The translations under genes were made by a program, and so were the position numbers. Source: Aurantiacibacter spongiae (lineage in GTDB: Bacteria; Pseudomonadota; Alphaproteobacteria; Sphingomonadales; Sphingomonadaceae). From it: a DNA stretch of 64,000 nucleotides. A model generated the notes under the pieces. That model saw only the letters and a list, made by a program, of their open reading frames with translations. It ran no database searches and was not told the DNA's origin. Where the stretch lies: contig NZ_RPFZ01000001.1 in NCBI RefSeq assembly GCF_003815535.1, positions 1,798,001 through 1,862,000 of the forward strand. The letters are read 5' to 3'. Below, piece after piece: positions 44,440-53,426 of the stretch (position 1 is its first letter; the number at the start of each line of letters is the position of its first letter).

Positions 44440-45069
44440 TCAATTCCTCTTCTCGCCGTGTTTGGTTCCCGCATCGTCGTGGCTATCCATGTGAGCGTCG
44501 CGCAGAATCTCGATGCCGCCATAGAGAGCGATGCAAGCTACCGCGATGCCCACAACGAGGTCGGGCCAGTTGGTTCCGGTCAGCATCACAATGATGCCGG
44601 CGATAATGATCCCGCCATTAGAGATAAAGTCGTTGAAGCTGAAGGTGGTCGCCGCCCGCATATTGACGTCCTTGTTCTCCATCTTCTGCAGCAGGCGCAG
44701 GCAATAGAGATTGACCATCCCCGCGATGAACGCCATCGCCATCATCAATATCCCGCCCGGATCGGACCCTTCCACAAACCGTCGGTAAGCATCGAAGATA
44801 ACCCCAGCAGAGAAGATCAGCAGCATGATGCCGGAGAAACGTGCGGCCCCGCGTTTCCAGGTCCGTGAGCGGGTCAGCGCGAGCAGGCTGAGCGCATAAA
44901 CGATGGCATCGGATGAATTATCGAGGCCGTTCGCCAACAGCGCATTAGAATCGGCAAAATACCCGACCGCGAAAAAGCCGATCGCGATGGCCACGTTAAG
45001 CCACAGGACAACCCACAGGGTCTTGCGCTTTTCAGGCGACCCGACATCGACCTCATGTCCGCCACTCAT
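44440..45069 (-). CDS. short CDF-type cation transporter
   Basis: A 209-residue six-span CDF-type protein lacking the cytoplasmic C-terminal domain, like its relative at 39584-40201. Metal-site residues are LANGLDNSSDAIVYALSLLA (D-x3-D) and FSFNDFISNGGIIIAG in span five, both Asp/Asn-based and not His-based. The sequence ends in a His/Lys-rich tail (DSHDDAGTKHGEKRN). It overlaps the SpoIIAA-like gene by 4 bases. Its stop codon is immediately followed in frame by the remains of a second CDF gene. Confidence 0.82.
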   Translation of the reverse strand: MSGGHEVDVGSPEKRKTLWVVLWLNVAIAIGFFAVGYFADSNALLANGLDNSSDAIVYALSLLALTRSRTWKRGAARFSGIMLLIFSAGVIFDAYRRFVEGSDPGGILMMAMAFIAGMVNLYCLRLLQKMENKDVNMRAATTFSFNDFISNGGIIIAGIIVMLTGTNWPDLVVGIAVACIALYGGIEILRDAHMDSHDDAGTKHGEKRN

Positions 45070-45437
45070 GCTGCGTCCTCCTCGGTTTGTACCCAGCTTT
45101 CCGCATGACTACGCTGTGATGGCCGGAAAAACTTCATTTCGGCGCGGAAGAGTGAGGATGACAATTTCGTGCCCCACTCTTCCCATTCGCTGTCGCCGAT
45201 TATGGCGATCCGGCCGAAACAATCCTTATGCCGGATGTCGAACTTAAGATCGCGCCAGAGACCTCCGAAGTTCCAACCCGAAAAGTCAGGCGCGAGCTCG
45301 ATCACCATCGGGACGGTACCGGCCTCGCGCTCTGCGATATGTTCGAATTGGGGAACAAAGCGGTCATAAGCTTCATCCCCCTGCCTGCCTCCGGCACGTA
45401 TCCAGAGCAGTCCGTTCTTTTCCTTCAGTGCCAGCAC
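45066..45437 (-). CDS. SpoIIAA/STAS-like protein
   Basis: A 123-residue cytoplasmic protein of the SpoIIAA-like (STAS-fold) type: GLLWIRAGGRQGDEAYDRFV, MVIELAPDFSGWNFGGLWRD and FGRIAIIGDSEWEEWGTKL are recognisable blocks. These proteins bind lipids or act as small regulators; the metal-island versions are uncharacterised. It starts at a GTG with AAAGGAG at ideal spacing and lies 22 bases after czcA, overlapping the CDF gene. The order czcA, SpoIIAA-like, CDF suggests one transcript extending from czc. Confidence 0.78.
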   Translation of the reverse strand: MLALKEKNGLLWIRAGGRQGDEAYDRFVPQFEHIAEREAGTVPMVIELAPDFSGWNFGGLWRDLKFDIRHKDCFGRIAIIGDSEWEEWGTKLSSSLFRAEMKFFRPSQRSHAESWVQTEEDAA

Positions 45438-45459
45438 CGTATTCTCCTTTCCCGATCGG

Positions 45460-48400
45460 TCATGTGATGTCCTTCAGCTCGCGCTGCTCATCGCTTGTCA
45501 CATTGCGCCGCAGCCTGTCCCACCAACGCTGTCGCCAGGTCCGGTCATCTTCTCTGGTCCCGAAAACCAGCTTCAAGATTGCGGGCAAGACGAAAAGGGT
45601 CAGCGCGGTGGCGGTGATCAACCCTCCAATGACGACTGTCGCCAAGGGACGTTGCACTTCCGCGCCGGTCCCGGTCGCAATGGCCATCGGCACGAAGCCG
45701 AGCGATGCAACGAGCGCGGTCATGAGAACCGGCCTTAGGCGCGCCAATCCACCATCGACGATGGCGTCATCGAGCGCCATGCCCCTGTCGAGCCGCTGAC
45801 GGATCGCAGTCACCATCACGAGGCCATTCAAGGTCGCCACACCCGACAGGGCGATAAAGCCTACCGCCGCAGATACCGAGAATGGCATCCCGCGTAGAGC
45901 CAAGGAGAAAATCCCGCCTGCCAGGGCCAACGGGATCGCGCTGAATACGGCGAGCGCCGGCACCCAGCCCCCAACCGCCATGTAAAGCAGCAAGAGAATG
46001 ACCGCGAAAGCGATAGGAATGACTATCTGAAGTCTTTCCTGAGCAGCCTGGAGGTTCTGGTATTGACCGCCCCACTCGATAAACGCGGCAGCGGGCAGTT
46101 CGACCTGCGCCGCAACCCTTTCCTGGGCCTCTTCTACAAAAGACCCGAGGTCGCGTTCTCGCACGTTGGACGAGACGATCACCAGTCTGCGTCCCTGTTC
46201 CCGGCGAACCTCCGCGAGACCATCCACCACACGGAACTCGGCAACCGAGCGTAGCGGTATGGTTGCCCCGTTCGGGAGCAGCACCGGCAAAGCACCCAAC
46301 TGGTCGAAATCGTCGCGGGTCGCGTCCGACAACCGCACAACCACATCGAAGCGGCGATCGCCTTCGAAAACGAGGCCCGCAGGCCGACCGCCCAGTGCGA
46401 TCGCCACCGATTGCGCAACGTCTTCGACCTTCAGCCCGTAACGGGCAATCGCTGGCCGATCGAAGGCAATATCGAGGGTGGGGAACCCGGTCACTTGCTG
46501 GACCTTGACGTCCGCGGCGCCGTCGACATTGCGCAGCACGCCCGCAACCTCGTTTGCCGCTGAGGTCATGGCGCTGAGATCGTCTCCGTAGATCTTGACG
46601 GCAACATCTCCGCGAACGCCTGCGATCAATTCGTTGAACCGCAATTCGATCGGTTGGCTGAACTCGTAAAGGTTGCCGACGAGACTGCTGAGGGCGCTCT
46701 CCATTTGCGCGACCAACTCGTCCTTGGCGAGGTCGGGATCGGGCCATTCCTCACGGGGTTTGAGGATCACGTACGCATCGGAAGCGTTCGGCGGCATCGG
46801 GTCACTGGCCACTTCCGCCGTGCCCGTCCGCGAAAAGACAAGCTCGACTTGCGGAAATTGCTCGAGCCGGTCCTCTACCCGCCTTTGCATCGCGAGCGAA
46901 CGTTCGAGCGATGTCGAAGGAATACGCAGCGATTGCACGGCGATGTCGCGCTCGTCCAATTGCGGTGTGAACTCGCTCCCGAGGAAGCTGAACACGAAGG
47001 CCGCAAAGGCGAAGATGCCGACGCCGACGCCGATGACCGGCCAGGGGCGGGTGATCGCCCTGCGGACCAGCGGTCCGTATCGCTCCTTGGCGATCCGGAT
47101 CGGCTTGACCTCCTTTTCGGTCAGCTTTTTGTTGAGCAGGATGGCGATCATTGCCGGGACGAAGGTCAGCGACAACACGAACGCCGAGGCGAGCGCGAGC
47201 ATGACCGTGATCGCCATGGGTGAAAAGGTTTTGCCTTCGACGCCGGTAAAGGTGAGAAGCGGTGCGAAGACGAGAAGAATGATCGCCTGGCCGTACACGG
47301 TTGGCTTGATCATTTCCTGCGCGGCAAGCCGCGTTTCCGTCAACCTCTCACCAAGTGTAAGAAGTCGGCCCTCGTGTTCCTGTCGAGCCGCGAGCCTCGC
47401 GACGCTGTTCTCGACGATGATGACGGCACCATCGACGATCAGGCCGAAGTCCAGCGCACCCAGGCTCATGAGATTGCCCGAAACGCCGAGCCGGTTCATT
47501 CCGATCGATGCCATCAGCATGGAAAAGGGGATGACCAGCGCCGCGATGATCGCTGCCCGGATGTTGCCCAGCAGCAAGAACAGGATCGCAATGACCAGAA
47601 GCGCGCCCTCGACAAGGTTCTTCTCGACGGTCGCGATCGTCGCATCGACCAGGGAAGACCGGTTGTAGACGATCTCCGCGACAATTCCTTCCGGCAGGGA
47701 GCTGCGGACTTCCTCAAGCCGTTCGGCCGCCTGGGCCGAAACGGTGCGGCTATTCTCGCCCGCGCGCATGAGCACGGTGCCCACGACCGCTTCATCGCCC
47801 TTCAGCGACGCCGCGCCAGTTCGAAGGTCACCGCCGATGCTGACCGTGGCGATGTCCCCTACGCGAATAGGCACTCCCTCGCGGGTGGAAACGACCGCCT
47901 GCTCGATATCCTCGACGCTGCCGAGGCGCGCATCGACCCGGGCGAGGAGGGCTTCACCGGCCCGTTCGACGAAATTGGCCCCTTCGGCGAGATTGGCCGC
48001 TTCCAGCGCGTCGATCACCTCGTCGAACGACAAACCGTAACCGGTCAATCGTGCGGGATCGGGTTGGACGAGATATTGCTTTTCGAAGCCGCCGATGGAG
48101 TCGACACCTGCCACACCGTCGACCGACCGCATGAGCGGTGCAACCACCCAGTCCTGAATGGTTCGCAGATAGGCAGCCTTGGCAACATCGCTGTCGAGCC
48201 GGTCGCCACGTTCGGTCACGAAGCTCCCGTCGGACTGCCATCCGACCGCTCCGCCCCGCGGCGCTTCCTTGCCGTCAGGATATTCGTACTCGATGGTATA
48301 CATGAGCACTTCGCCCAAGCCGGTCGAGATGGGTCCCATCACCGGTTCGGCACCCTCGGGCAGCGAAGCGCTTATGGGCGTCAGCCGTTCGTTGACCTGC

Positions 48401-48771
48401 TGACGCGCGAAATAGATGTCGGTCCCTTCCTCGAAAATCGCGGTCACCTGGCTGAACCCGTTGCGCGATATCGAGCGTGTCATTTCCAGACCCTCGATGC
48501 CAGCAAGCCCGGTTTCGACAGGATAGGTGACCTGCGTCTCGACTTGCGAGGGCGAAAGGGCTGGTGCCTCGGTGTTGATCTGCACCTGTACGTTGGTGAT
48601 ATCGGGCACAGCATCGATGGGCAGGCGGAGCAAATTCACCACGCCAAAGATTGCCACACCGAGGGTCAGCACGACCATCGCCCAGCGAAAGCGCACGGCG
48701 ACGTCGAGGATCATGCCGATCAGGCCATGGCGGTGGGGGCGATCCGCGTCCTGCATGTGATCAGTGTCCAT
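45460..48771 (-). CDS. czcA: CzcA-like RND heavy-metal efflux pump
   Basis: A 1103-residue inner-membrane RND transporter for divalent cations. The diagnostic motif in span four reads LGALDFGLIVDGAVIIVEN, the D-F-G...D pattern of HME1 pumps for Zn/Co/Cd, distinct from the monovalent-type CusA in this window. LRLPIDAVPDITNVQVQINT marks the N-terminus. A His-containing start (MDTDHMQDADRPHRHG) may bind metal in the cytoplasm. It overlaps czcB by 11 bases. Length is normal. Confidence 0.92.
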   Translation of the reverse strand: MDTDHMQDADRPHRHGLIGMILDVAVRFRWAMVVLTLGVAIFGVVNLLRLPIDAVPDITNVQVQINTEAPALSPSQVETQVTYPVETGLAGIEGLEMTRSISRNGFSQVTAIFEEGTDIYFARQQVNERLTPISASLPEGAEPVMGPISTGLGEVLMYTIEYEYPDGKEAPRGGAVGWQSDGSFVTERGDRLDSDVAKAAYLRTIQDWVVAPLMRSVDGVAGVDSIGGFEKQYLVQPDPARLTGYGLSFDEVIDALEAANLAEGANFVERAGEALLARVDARLGSVEDIEQAVVSTREGVPIRVGDIATVSIGGDLRTGAASLKGDEAVVGTVLMRAGENSRTVSAQAAERLEEVRSSLPEGIVAEIVYNRSSLVDATIATVEKNLVEGALLVIAILFLLLGNIRAAIIAALVIPFSMLMASIGMNRLGVSGNLMSLGALDFGLIVDGAVIIVENSVARLAARQEHEGRLLTLGERLTETRLAAQEMIKPTVYGQAIILLVFAPLLTFTGVEGKTFSPMAITVMLALASAFVLSLTFVPAMIAILLNKKLTEKEVKPIRIAKERYGPLVRRAITRPWPVIGVGVGIFAFAAFVFSFLGSEFTPQLDERDIAVQSLRIPSTSLERSLAMQRRVEDRLEQFPQVELVFSRTGTAEVASDPMPPNASDAYVILKPREEWPDPDLAKDELVAQMESALSSLVGNLYEFSQPIELRFNELIAGVRGDVAVKIYGDDLSAMTSAANEVAGVLRNVDGAADVKVQQVTGFPTLDIAFDRPAIARYGLKVEDVAQSVAIALGGRPAGLVFEGDRRFDVVVRLSDATRDDFDQLGALPVLLPNGATIPLRSVAEFRVVDGLAEVRREQGRRLVIVSSNVRERDLGSFVEEAQERVAAQVELPAAAFIEWGGQYQNLQAAQERLQIVIPIAFAVILLLLYMAVGGWVPALAVFSAIPLALAGGIFSLALRGMPFSVSAAVGFIALSGVATLNGLVMVTAIRQRLDRGMALDDAIVDGGLARLRPVLMTALVASLGFVPMAIATGTGAEVQRPLATVVIGGLITATALTLFVLPAILKLVFGTREDDRTWRQRWWDRLRRNVTSDEQRELKDIT

Positions 48772-49924
48772 GCTCGGCCTCCTCCTTCTCGAGTTCAGCC
48801 TTCAGCAAGAAGGCGTTGGCGGTGGCTATCCGCCAATTTGCTTCGAGACCGGACTCGATGACCACCCGTCCTCCCGAACGCGCACCGGTGACCACTCGAC
48901 GGGTTTGAAACCCGCGGCGCGTGCGAACGAAGACCACCTCTGCGCCATCGATTGTCTGGACGGCACTTTCCGGCACCGACATGCGGCCTGTATCGACCTC
49001 ACCCGAGGGGCGGATACGTGCCTGCAAGAAGGCACCGGGTTGCAGGCCGGGGATCGGCCTTGCCAGCGACAGGACCGCCGTAGCGCTGCGGCTTTCGGGA
49101 TCGAGCGAGGGAGTGACGGATCGCACGCGCGCACCCACTTCCCGGTTGTCCGCGATTTCCAGCGTGGCCTCGTCGCCAGGCTGGATGCGGCTTGCTTCAG
49201 CCGACGGGAGGGCAACCTCGACCTGCATGCCGCTCGGGTTCACGACCTGGTAGAGTTCTTCTCCGGCCTCGACGAAGGACCCGAGAACGATAGGCGCCGA
49301 GGTCACTCGGCCCGCGAGCGGGCTCGTAACCGCGAGGGAGCGCCCGTCGCCGCTAACACCCGCCGCCGAGACTGCCGCTTGGGCACGCGCAAGTTCCGAT
49401 TGAGCAACCTGCAGATTGGCTCGGGCGGCCTCGAGATCCTGCCGCGCGGTGACATTGGCTTCGAAAAGGCGGCGCTCTCGATCGTAGGCAGCAGACAATT
49501 CGTTGACCCGCGCGCCCGCTGCGCTGAGTTGCGCCGCAAGAGCAGCGGCGTCGGCGCTCTCGATGCGGGCAATCGTCTCTCCCTGCCTCACGTAATCACC
49601 CAGCGTTTTGCCGACACTGCGGACTACGCCCGCTGCGCGGGCATCGATGCGGGCACTTGCCGTCGGGCTTGCCGCGACGGTGGCCGGAAAGACCAGCTCG
49701 ACCGCCGATCCCTGACCGACGGTTTCGACCTCTATCTGGGACGCTTCGATTTGTTCGGCGCCAAGCAGGACAAGCCCTTCGGGAAGCTCGGCCTCCTCGC
49801 TCGTTTCCTCAATGTGCTGGTCGGCACTGCCACTTGGCCACAGCATAAACACTGCAGCGGCGATTGAAACGATCACGCCGATAAAAACGGCCAGACGTCT
49901 ACGGTTCATTTGGAAATACCTCAT
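48761..49924 (-). CDS. czcB: CzcB-like membrane fusion protein
   Basis: A 387-residue periplasmic adaptor. One N-terminal anchor (RLAVFIGVIVSIAAAVFMLW) precedes barrel-sandwich halves ARIDARAAGVVRSVGKTLGD and LAVTSPLAGRVTSAPIVLGS, flanking a helical hairpin (LSAAYDRERRLFEANVTARQ). It ends with a His pair, EEAEHGH. It would connect CzcA to CzcC. It overlaps czcC by 4 bases and czcA by 11. No HMBD or CusF domain is present, unlike the CusB fusion. Confidence 0.88.
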   Translation of the reverse strand: MRYFQMNRRRLAVFIGVIVSIAAAVFMLWPSGSADQHIEETSEEAELPEGLVLLGAEQIEASQIEVETVGQGSAVELVFPATVAASPTASARIDARAAGVVRSVGKTLGDYVRQGETIARIESADAAALAAQLSAAGARVNELSAAYDRERRLFEANVTARQDLEAARANLQVAQSELARAQAAVSAAGVSGDGRSLAVTSPLAGRVTSAPIVLGSFVEAGEELYQVVNPSGMQVEVALPSAEASRIQPGDEATLEIADNREVGARVRSVTPSLDPESRSATAVLSLARPIPGLQPGAFLQARIRPSGEVDTGRMSVPESAVQTIDGAEVVFVRTRRGFQTRRVVTGARSGGRVVIESGLEANWRIATANAFLLKAELEKEEAEHGH

Positions 49925-51174
49925 TGTGCGCCGAGCCAGATCAGCGTCGCCGCCAGGCGGCCACGATCTTCCTGGGCTTGAATCAATGCTTCACGGATGG
50001 TGTCGCGCGCTTCGGCCGCAGCCAGAACTTCGATCAGCGGAAATCTGCCGTTGCGGTAGCCAATCCGAACGAGGCGCAAGGCTTCCTCGGCTTGGGGCAA
50101 GGACGTCTCCGCGAGGGTCTCGACCCGCGCTTCGGCTGCCAGAAATTGTCCGCGAGCCTGCGTGACTTCGAGTTCGAAATCGGTGCGGGCAATCGCCTCC
50201 CGTGCCGTCGCGGCGCGAAGCCGCGCCTCGGCAGCAGCGATGTTTCCTTGGTTGCGATTACTGAACGGAAACGGGATCGAAACGCCTACGAGGAACGCCT
50301 GGTCTCTGCTTTCCTCGAACCGTCGGACACCGGCGGATATCGCCGGATCCGGAATGCCTAAAGAGCGTTCCCGGGCGATCGCGGCATCTGCAGCCTCGCG
50401 TTCGGCACGGGCGACCTGAAGACGTAAGGCCGAAGGCGAGGCGAGCAGCGTCGCCGGAGGTTCGATCTCGGGGAACACCGAAGGCACGTCCGTAGCAGGT
50501 GTTGCCTCGCCCCAAAGCGCGGCGAGCGCAGTCCTCGCCGCACTGTCGGCGGCCAGGGCCGCTTCAAGCTCCGCGAGCGCCTCCGCAAGTGCCGCTTCGG
50601 CACGAAGCGAGCGCAGGGGAGGCTCCCGTCCGACATCGACCAGTACGCCTGCGATCCTGGCAAGCTCGCGATTGCGCTCGACTATGTCCCGCGCGAGTTC
50701 CAATCGGGCTGCCGCGGAGACGGCTTCGACATAGCGTTCGCGTACCGATCGCCCTAGCTGAGCAACCGAGAGCGCTCCTGAAAGGGCCGCGACGCGCGCT
50801 TCCGCCTGGGCGGCGCGGACGCGCGCTCTCCGTTTGCCGCCCAATTCGAGCCGCTGGCTCAGGGACAAAGTGTACTCGGTGGCCTGCAATCCCGAAAATG
50901 CGCCGCTTCCGGCAATGTTTTCGGCTTCGAAAGCAATTTCGGGGTTGGGCCGCAGCCGCGCCTGGTCGACCAGGGCCCGCGCCGCGTCGGCTTCGGCCCG
51001 CGGTCCGATCAGGCGCGGATTTTCTGGGGGCTCATCTGCGCTGTCGACGATGCCCGCACGAGCGAGCGCAGCTTCGAGCGTCAGAAGCTCACGCTCCTGC
51101 GCCGCCACGGTCGTGGCTTGAGCGGCGAGGAACAGCCCTCCAAGGAGGACCCCTCGCCAATGAATGGCTGACAT
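49921..51174 (-). CDS. czcC: CzcC-like outer-membrane efflux protein
   Basis: A 417-residue TolC-family outer-membrane factor of the CzcCBA pump. The signal peptide is LLGGLFLAAQATTVAA; helical repeats include ALVDQARLRPNPEIAFEAEN and LSLSQRLELGGKRRARVRAA (TolC family signature GGKRR), with the second copy IPFPFSNRNQGNIAAAEARL. The ATG at 51174 has AGAGGAA upstream; an earlier ATG at 51219 would hide the signal peptide behind 15 charged residues. Overlaps czcB by 4 bases. Confidence 0.88.
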   Translation of the reverse strand: MSAIHWRGVLLGGLFLAAQATTVAAQERELLTLEAALARAGIVDSADEPPENPRLIGPRAEADAARALVDQARLRPNPEIAFEAENIAGSGAFSGLQATEYTLSLSQRLELGGKRRARVRAAQAEARVAALSGALSVAQLGRSVRERYVEAVSAAARLELARDIVERNRELARIAGVLVDVGREPPLRSLRAEAALAEALAELEAALAADSAARTALAALWGEATPATDVPSVFPEIEPPATLLASPSALRLQVARAEREAADAAIARERSLGIPDPAISAGVRRFEESRDQAFLVGVSIPFPFSNRNQGNIAAAEARLRAATAREAIARTDFELEVTQARGQFLAAEARVETLAETSLPQAEEALRLVRIGYRNGRFPLIEVLAAAEARDTIREALIQAQEDRGRLAATLIWLGAQ

Positions 51175-51237
51175 TTTTCGAAAATTCCTCTGCTGACGAT
51201 CCGAACTGCGCTGCGGCATGCAGCGCGGTGACGGTCG

Positions 51238-51612
51238 TCAGGCGCGAGGGGGGCGCTTCAGTCGGTCGGCAATTTCGGAAGCGAGCGCTTCGGCGGGAGG
51301 CGCATCGGGAACCACGACCAAGTGAGGGACCGAATTCTTCTGCACGGTGCCGGCAAAGCTCGCCCCGTGATGGCAATGGCCGTGTCCACACACGCCGTGT
51401 TGCTCGGCCGGCGCATCCGGATCGCCCGGCACTTCATCGGCGGCTGCGGATGACGCAGACGCGCTATCGAGCGAAGCCAGAACGGGCGTGCTTCCGGGCG
51501 CCACTTCGGCACCGCAAGCAGCAGCATCCGCCGCCGTCACGAACACCATCGCGACCAGCATGAGCAGGACGACGAAAGGGTGCAGCACAAGGCGACGATA
51601 GCTTGTAGTCAT
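51238..51612 (-). CDS. CzcI-like periplasmic Cys/His-rich protein
   Basis: A 124-residue exported protein at the head of the czc operon. The signal peptide is VVLLMLVAMVFVTAADA. The centre has EQHGVCGHGHCHHGASF, a compact Cys/His cluster suited to zinc or cobalt. It ends with a helical part, AEALASEIADRLKRPPRA. CzcI of Cupriavidus, a small periplasmic regulator ahead of czcC, has a similar size and cluster, so I call it CzcI-like. It lies 64 bases before czcC. A short palindrome is found upstream. Confidence 0.65.
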   Translation of the reverse strand: MTTSYRRLVLHPFVVLLMLVAMVFVTAADAAACGAEVAPGSTPVLASLDSASASSAAADEVPGDPDAPAEQHGVCGHGHCHHGASFAGTVQKNSVPHLVVVPDAPPAEALASEIADRLKRPPRA

Positions 51613-51682
51613 GGATTCCAACGGCTCCTAGCAAACCGCATCAAGATTGCAAGTTCCGTAACACGATGAAGTATAAGTCTTT

Positions 51683-51697
51683 TGTTACAGTATAACA
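51683..51697. promoter_or_regulatory. candidate operator upstream of the czc operon
   Basis: TGTTA-CAGTA-TAACA is a perfect 5+5+5 inverted repeat in an A/T-rich stretch between czcI and dmeF. A GTAACA copy at 51658-51663 lies 20 bases away in inverse orientation to the site's TGTTAC. It is likely part of the metal-responsive control of czc; no dedicated regulator gene lies nearby. Confidence 0.4.
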
Positions 51698-51735
51698 GTC
51701 CTCGAATACTGTTTCGGTCTTTTAGAACGGCGCGA

Positions 51736-52689
51736 TCAGGCCGCGCGAAGCTCGGGATGCGGATGCTCGCAGCGATGAACTTCGATCGTGACGTGCACAT
51801 ATTCTGCATGCTCTGAAAGTCGGCTGGCATAATTGTCGGGCGCGAGCGGATCATCGGCGATGAGCGAGGCGATGACTGCATACTTGCCAGGACCGATCCG
51901 CCAGATGTGCAGATCGCCGATCGCGGCGTCCCGGTCCTCGAGCGCCTCGCGCACCTCTGTGTACCGTTCAGAGGCCGCTTCGGCGTCGACAAGCACGGCA
52001 GCGGTATCGCGCAGCAGTGACCATGACCAGCGCCCGATCACGAAAGCACCCACCAGCCCCATTGCCGCGTCCATCCATGCCCAGCCGAGGTACATGCCGG
52101 CGAGAAGGGCCACGATAGCCAGGACGGAGGTCAGGGCATCGGCAAGCACGTGGAAATAGGCGGAGCGCAGATTGTTATCGGCATGCGCATGGTCGTGGTG
52201 ATGATGATGGTCGTGATCATGCCCATGGTGATGATCGGCACCAAGCAGCCAGGCACTCGCGAGGTTCACCACGAGGCCGAGCACGGCGATCCAGATAGCC
52301 TCGGTATAGGCAATCGTGAGCGGACTGACGAACCTTTGAGCCGATTCAACCGCGATCCCGATTGCGAAGATGGCGAGGACAAGCGCGCTCGCGAAGCCGG
52401 CGAGGTCGCCCACCTTGCCGGTACCGAATGTGAAACGCGGGTTGTTCGCATGGCGCTTGGCAAACCAGTAGACGAAGGCCGCGACGCCCAAGGCACCTGC
52501 ATGGGTCGCCATGTGGATACCATCGGCGAGAAGCGCCATCGATCCAGTCCACAGCCCCGCAACAATTTCGATCACCATCATCGCGGCGGTCAACGCGACA
52601 ACATAGCGCGTGCGCTGCTCATGCGCGTCGTGCGAAGCGCTCAGAAAGTTGTGATCATGGGCGAGCGGTTTAGAGACGGCGTGGTGCAT
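51736..52689 (-). CDS. dmeF: DmeF-like CDF efflux transporter for Co/Ni
   Basis: A 317-residue CDF transporter of the DmeF group. The second span has ALLADGIHMATHAGALG and the fifth SAYFHVLADALTSVLA with H-x3-D. A long His-rich cytoplasmic loop, HHHGHDHDHHHHHDHAHADN, lies between spans four and five. The C-terminal domain contains IGDLHIWRIGPGKYAVIASL. Length and loop match Co(II)/Ni(II) exporters such as DmeF. The RcnR/CsoR-type repressor often next to dmeF is not seen here. It is upstream of the czc operon in the same direction. Confidence 0.87.
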   Translation of the reverse strand: MHHAVSKPLAHDHNFLSASHDAHEQRTRYVVALTAAMMVIEIVAGLWTGSMALLADGIHMATHAGALGVAAFVYWFAKRHANNPRFTFGTGKVGDLAGFASALVLAIFAIGIAVESAQRFVSPLTIAYTEAIWIAVLGLVVNLASAWLLGADHHHGHDHDHHHHHDHAHADNNLRSAYFHVLADALTSVLAIVALLAGMYLGWAWMDAAMGLVGAFVIGRWSWSLLRDTAAVLVDAEAASERYTEVREALEDRDAAIGDLHIWRIGPGKYAVIASLIADDPLAPDNYASRLSEHAEYVHVTIEVHRCEHPHPELRAA

Positions 52690-52961
52690 GCGAGGCTGAT
52701 AATCGGTATTACGGAAGGGCGAAACCTGAATGGAGCGTTCGACTCCGAGACCGAGGTGAATTTCGGACCTAGTAATTCCTTCCCGTCAGTCAGACCGAGA
52801 ATCTGGTATTGCGAAAAGTAGGACCTCACTTCTCGCGATATCCGCTGCATTTACTCTCAATCCTACCTGTGCGATGAGCGTCAGCGTTTGAAAATCAACA
52901 AGATACGACAGGTATCCTATCGGTCCGATTCTGTTCATCCCGGGAAGGTCACAAGCTGGCC

Positions 52962-53426
52962 ATGAATGCAAAAATCATCACGAATTTCCAGCTTGGCAGC
53001 CGCGAATCCTCCTCGGCGCCGGATGTCTTGCCCTTGGCTACAGAGCATGCGCTGCAATCCGCCGGAGCTGCTTTCCATGCGCTCGCCGACACCATGCCGC
53101 AGATGGTTTGGTCGACTCTTCCCGACGGCTCCCACGATTATTACAATGCGCGCTGGTATGAATTCTCGGGTGTCCCTGTCGGATCAACCGACGGCGAAGG
53201 ATGGGCCGGGATGTTTCATGAGGATGACCAGGCCGATGCATGGAATAAATGGAACCACAGCCTCGCTACCGGCGAACCGTACGAGGTTGAATATCGCCTG
53301 AGGCATCACAGCGGTGATTATCGCTGGATGATCGGTCGTGCGCTGCCGATCCTCAACGAGCAGGGTGAGATACAGCGCTGGATCGGCACTTGTACGGATA
53401 TCGACGAGCAGAAGCGCACCGCCCTC
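52962..53426 (+). pseudogene. N-terminal remnant of a PAS-domain sensor protein
   Basis: About 155 residues remain: a short leader, then a PAS domain (FHALADTMPQMVWSTLPDGS, YYNARWYEFSGVPVGS, YEVEYRLRHHSGDYRWMIGR) that ends GTCTDIDEQKRTAL, the usual end of a PAS/PAC unit ahead of a histidine-kinase domain. The kinase part is missing: at about 53424 the sequence changes to the middle of a TonB-receptor gene in a different frame, and the frame stops after about 17 meaningless residues. It is a deletion product. No strong ribosome site precedes the ATG. Confidence 0.75.
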
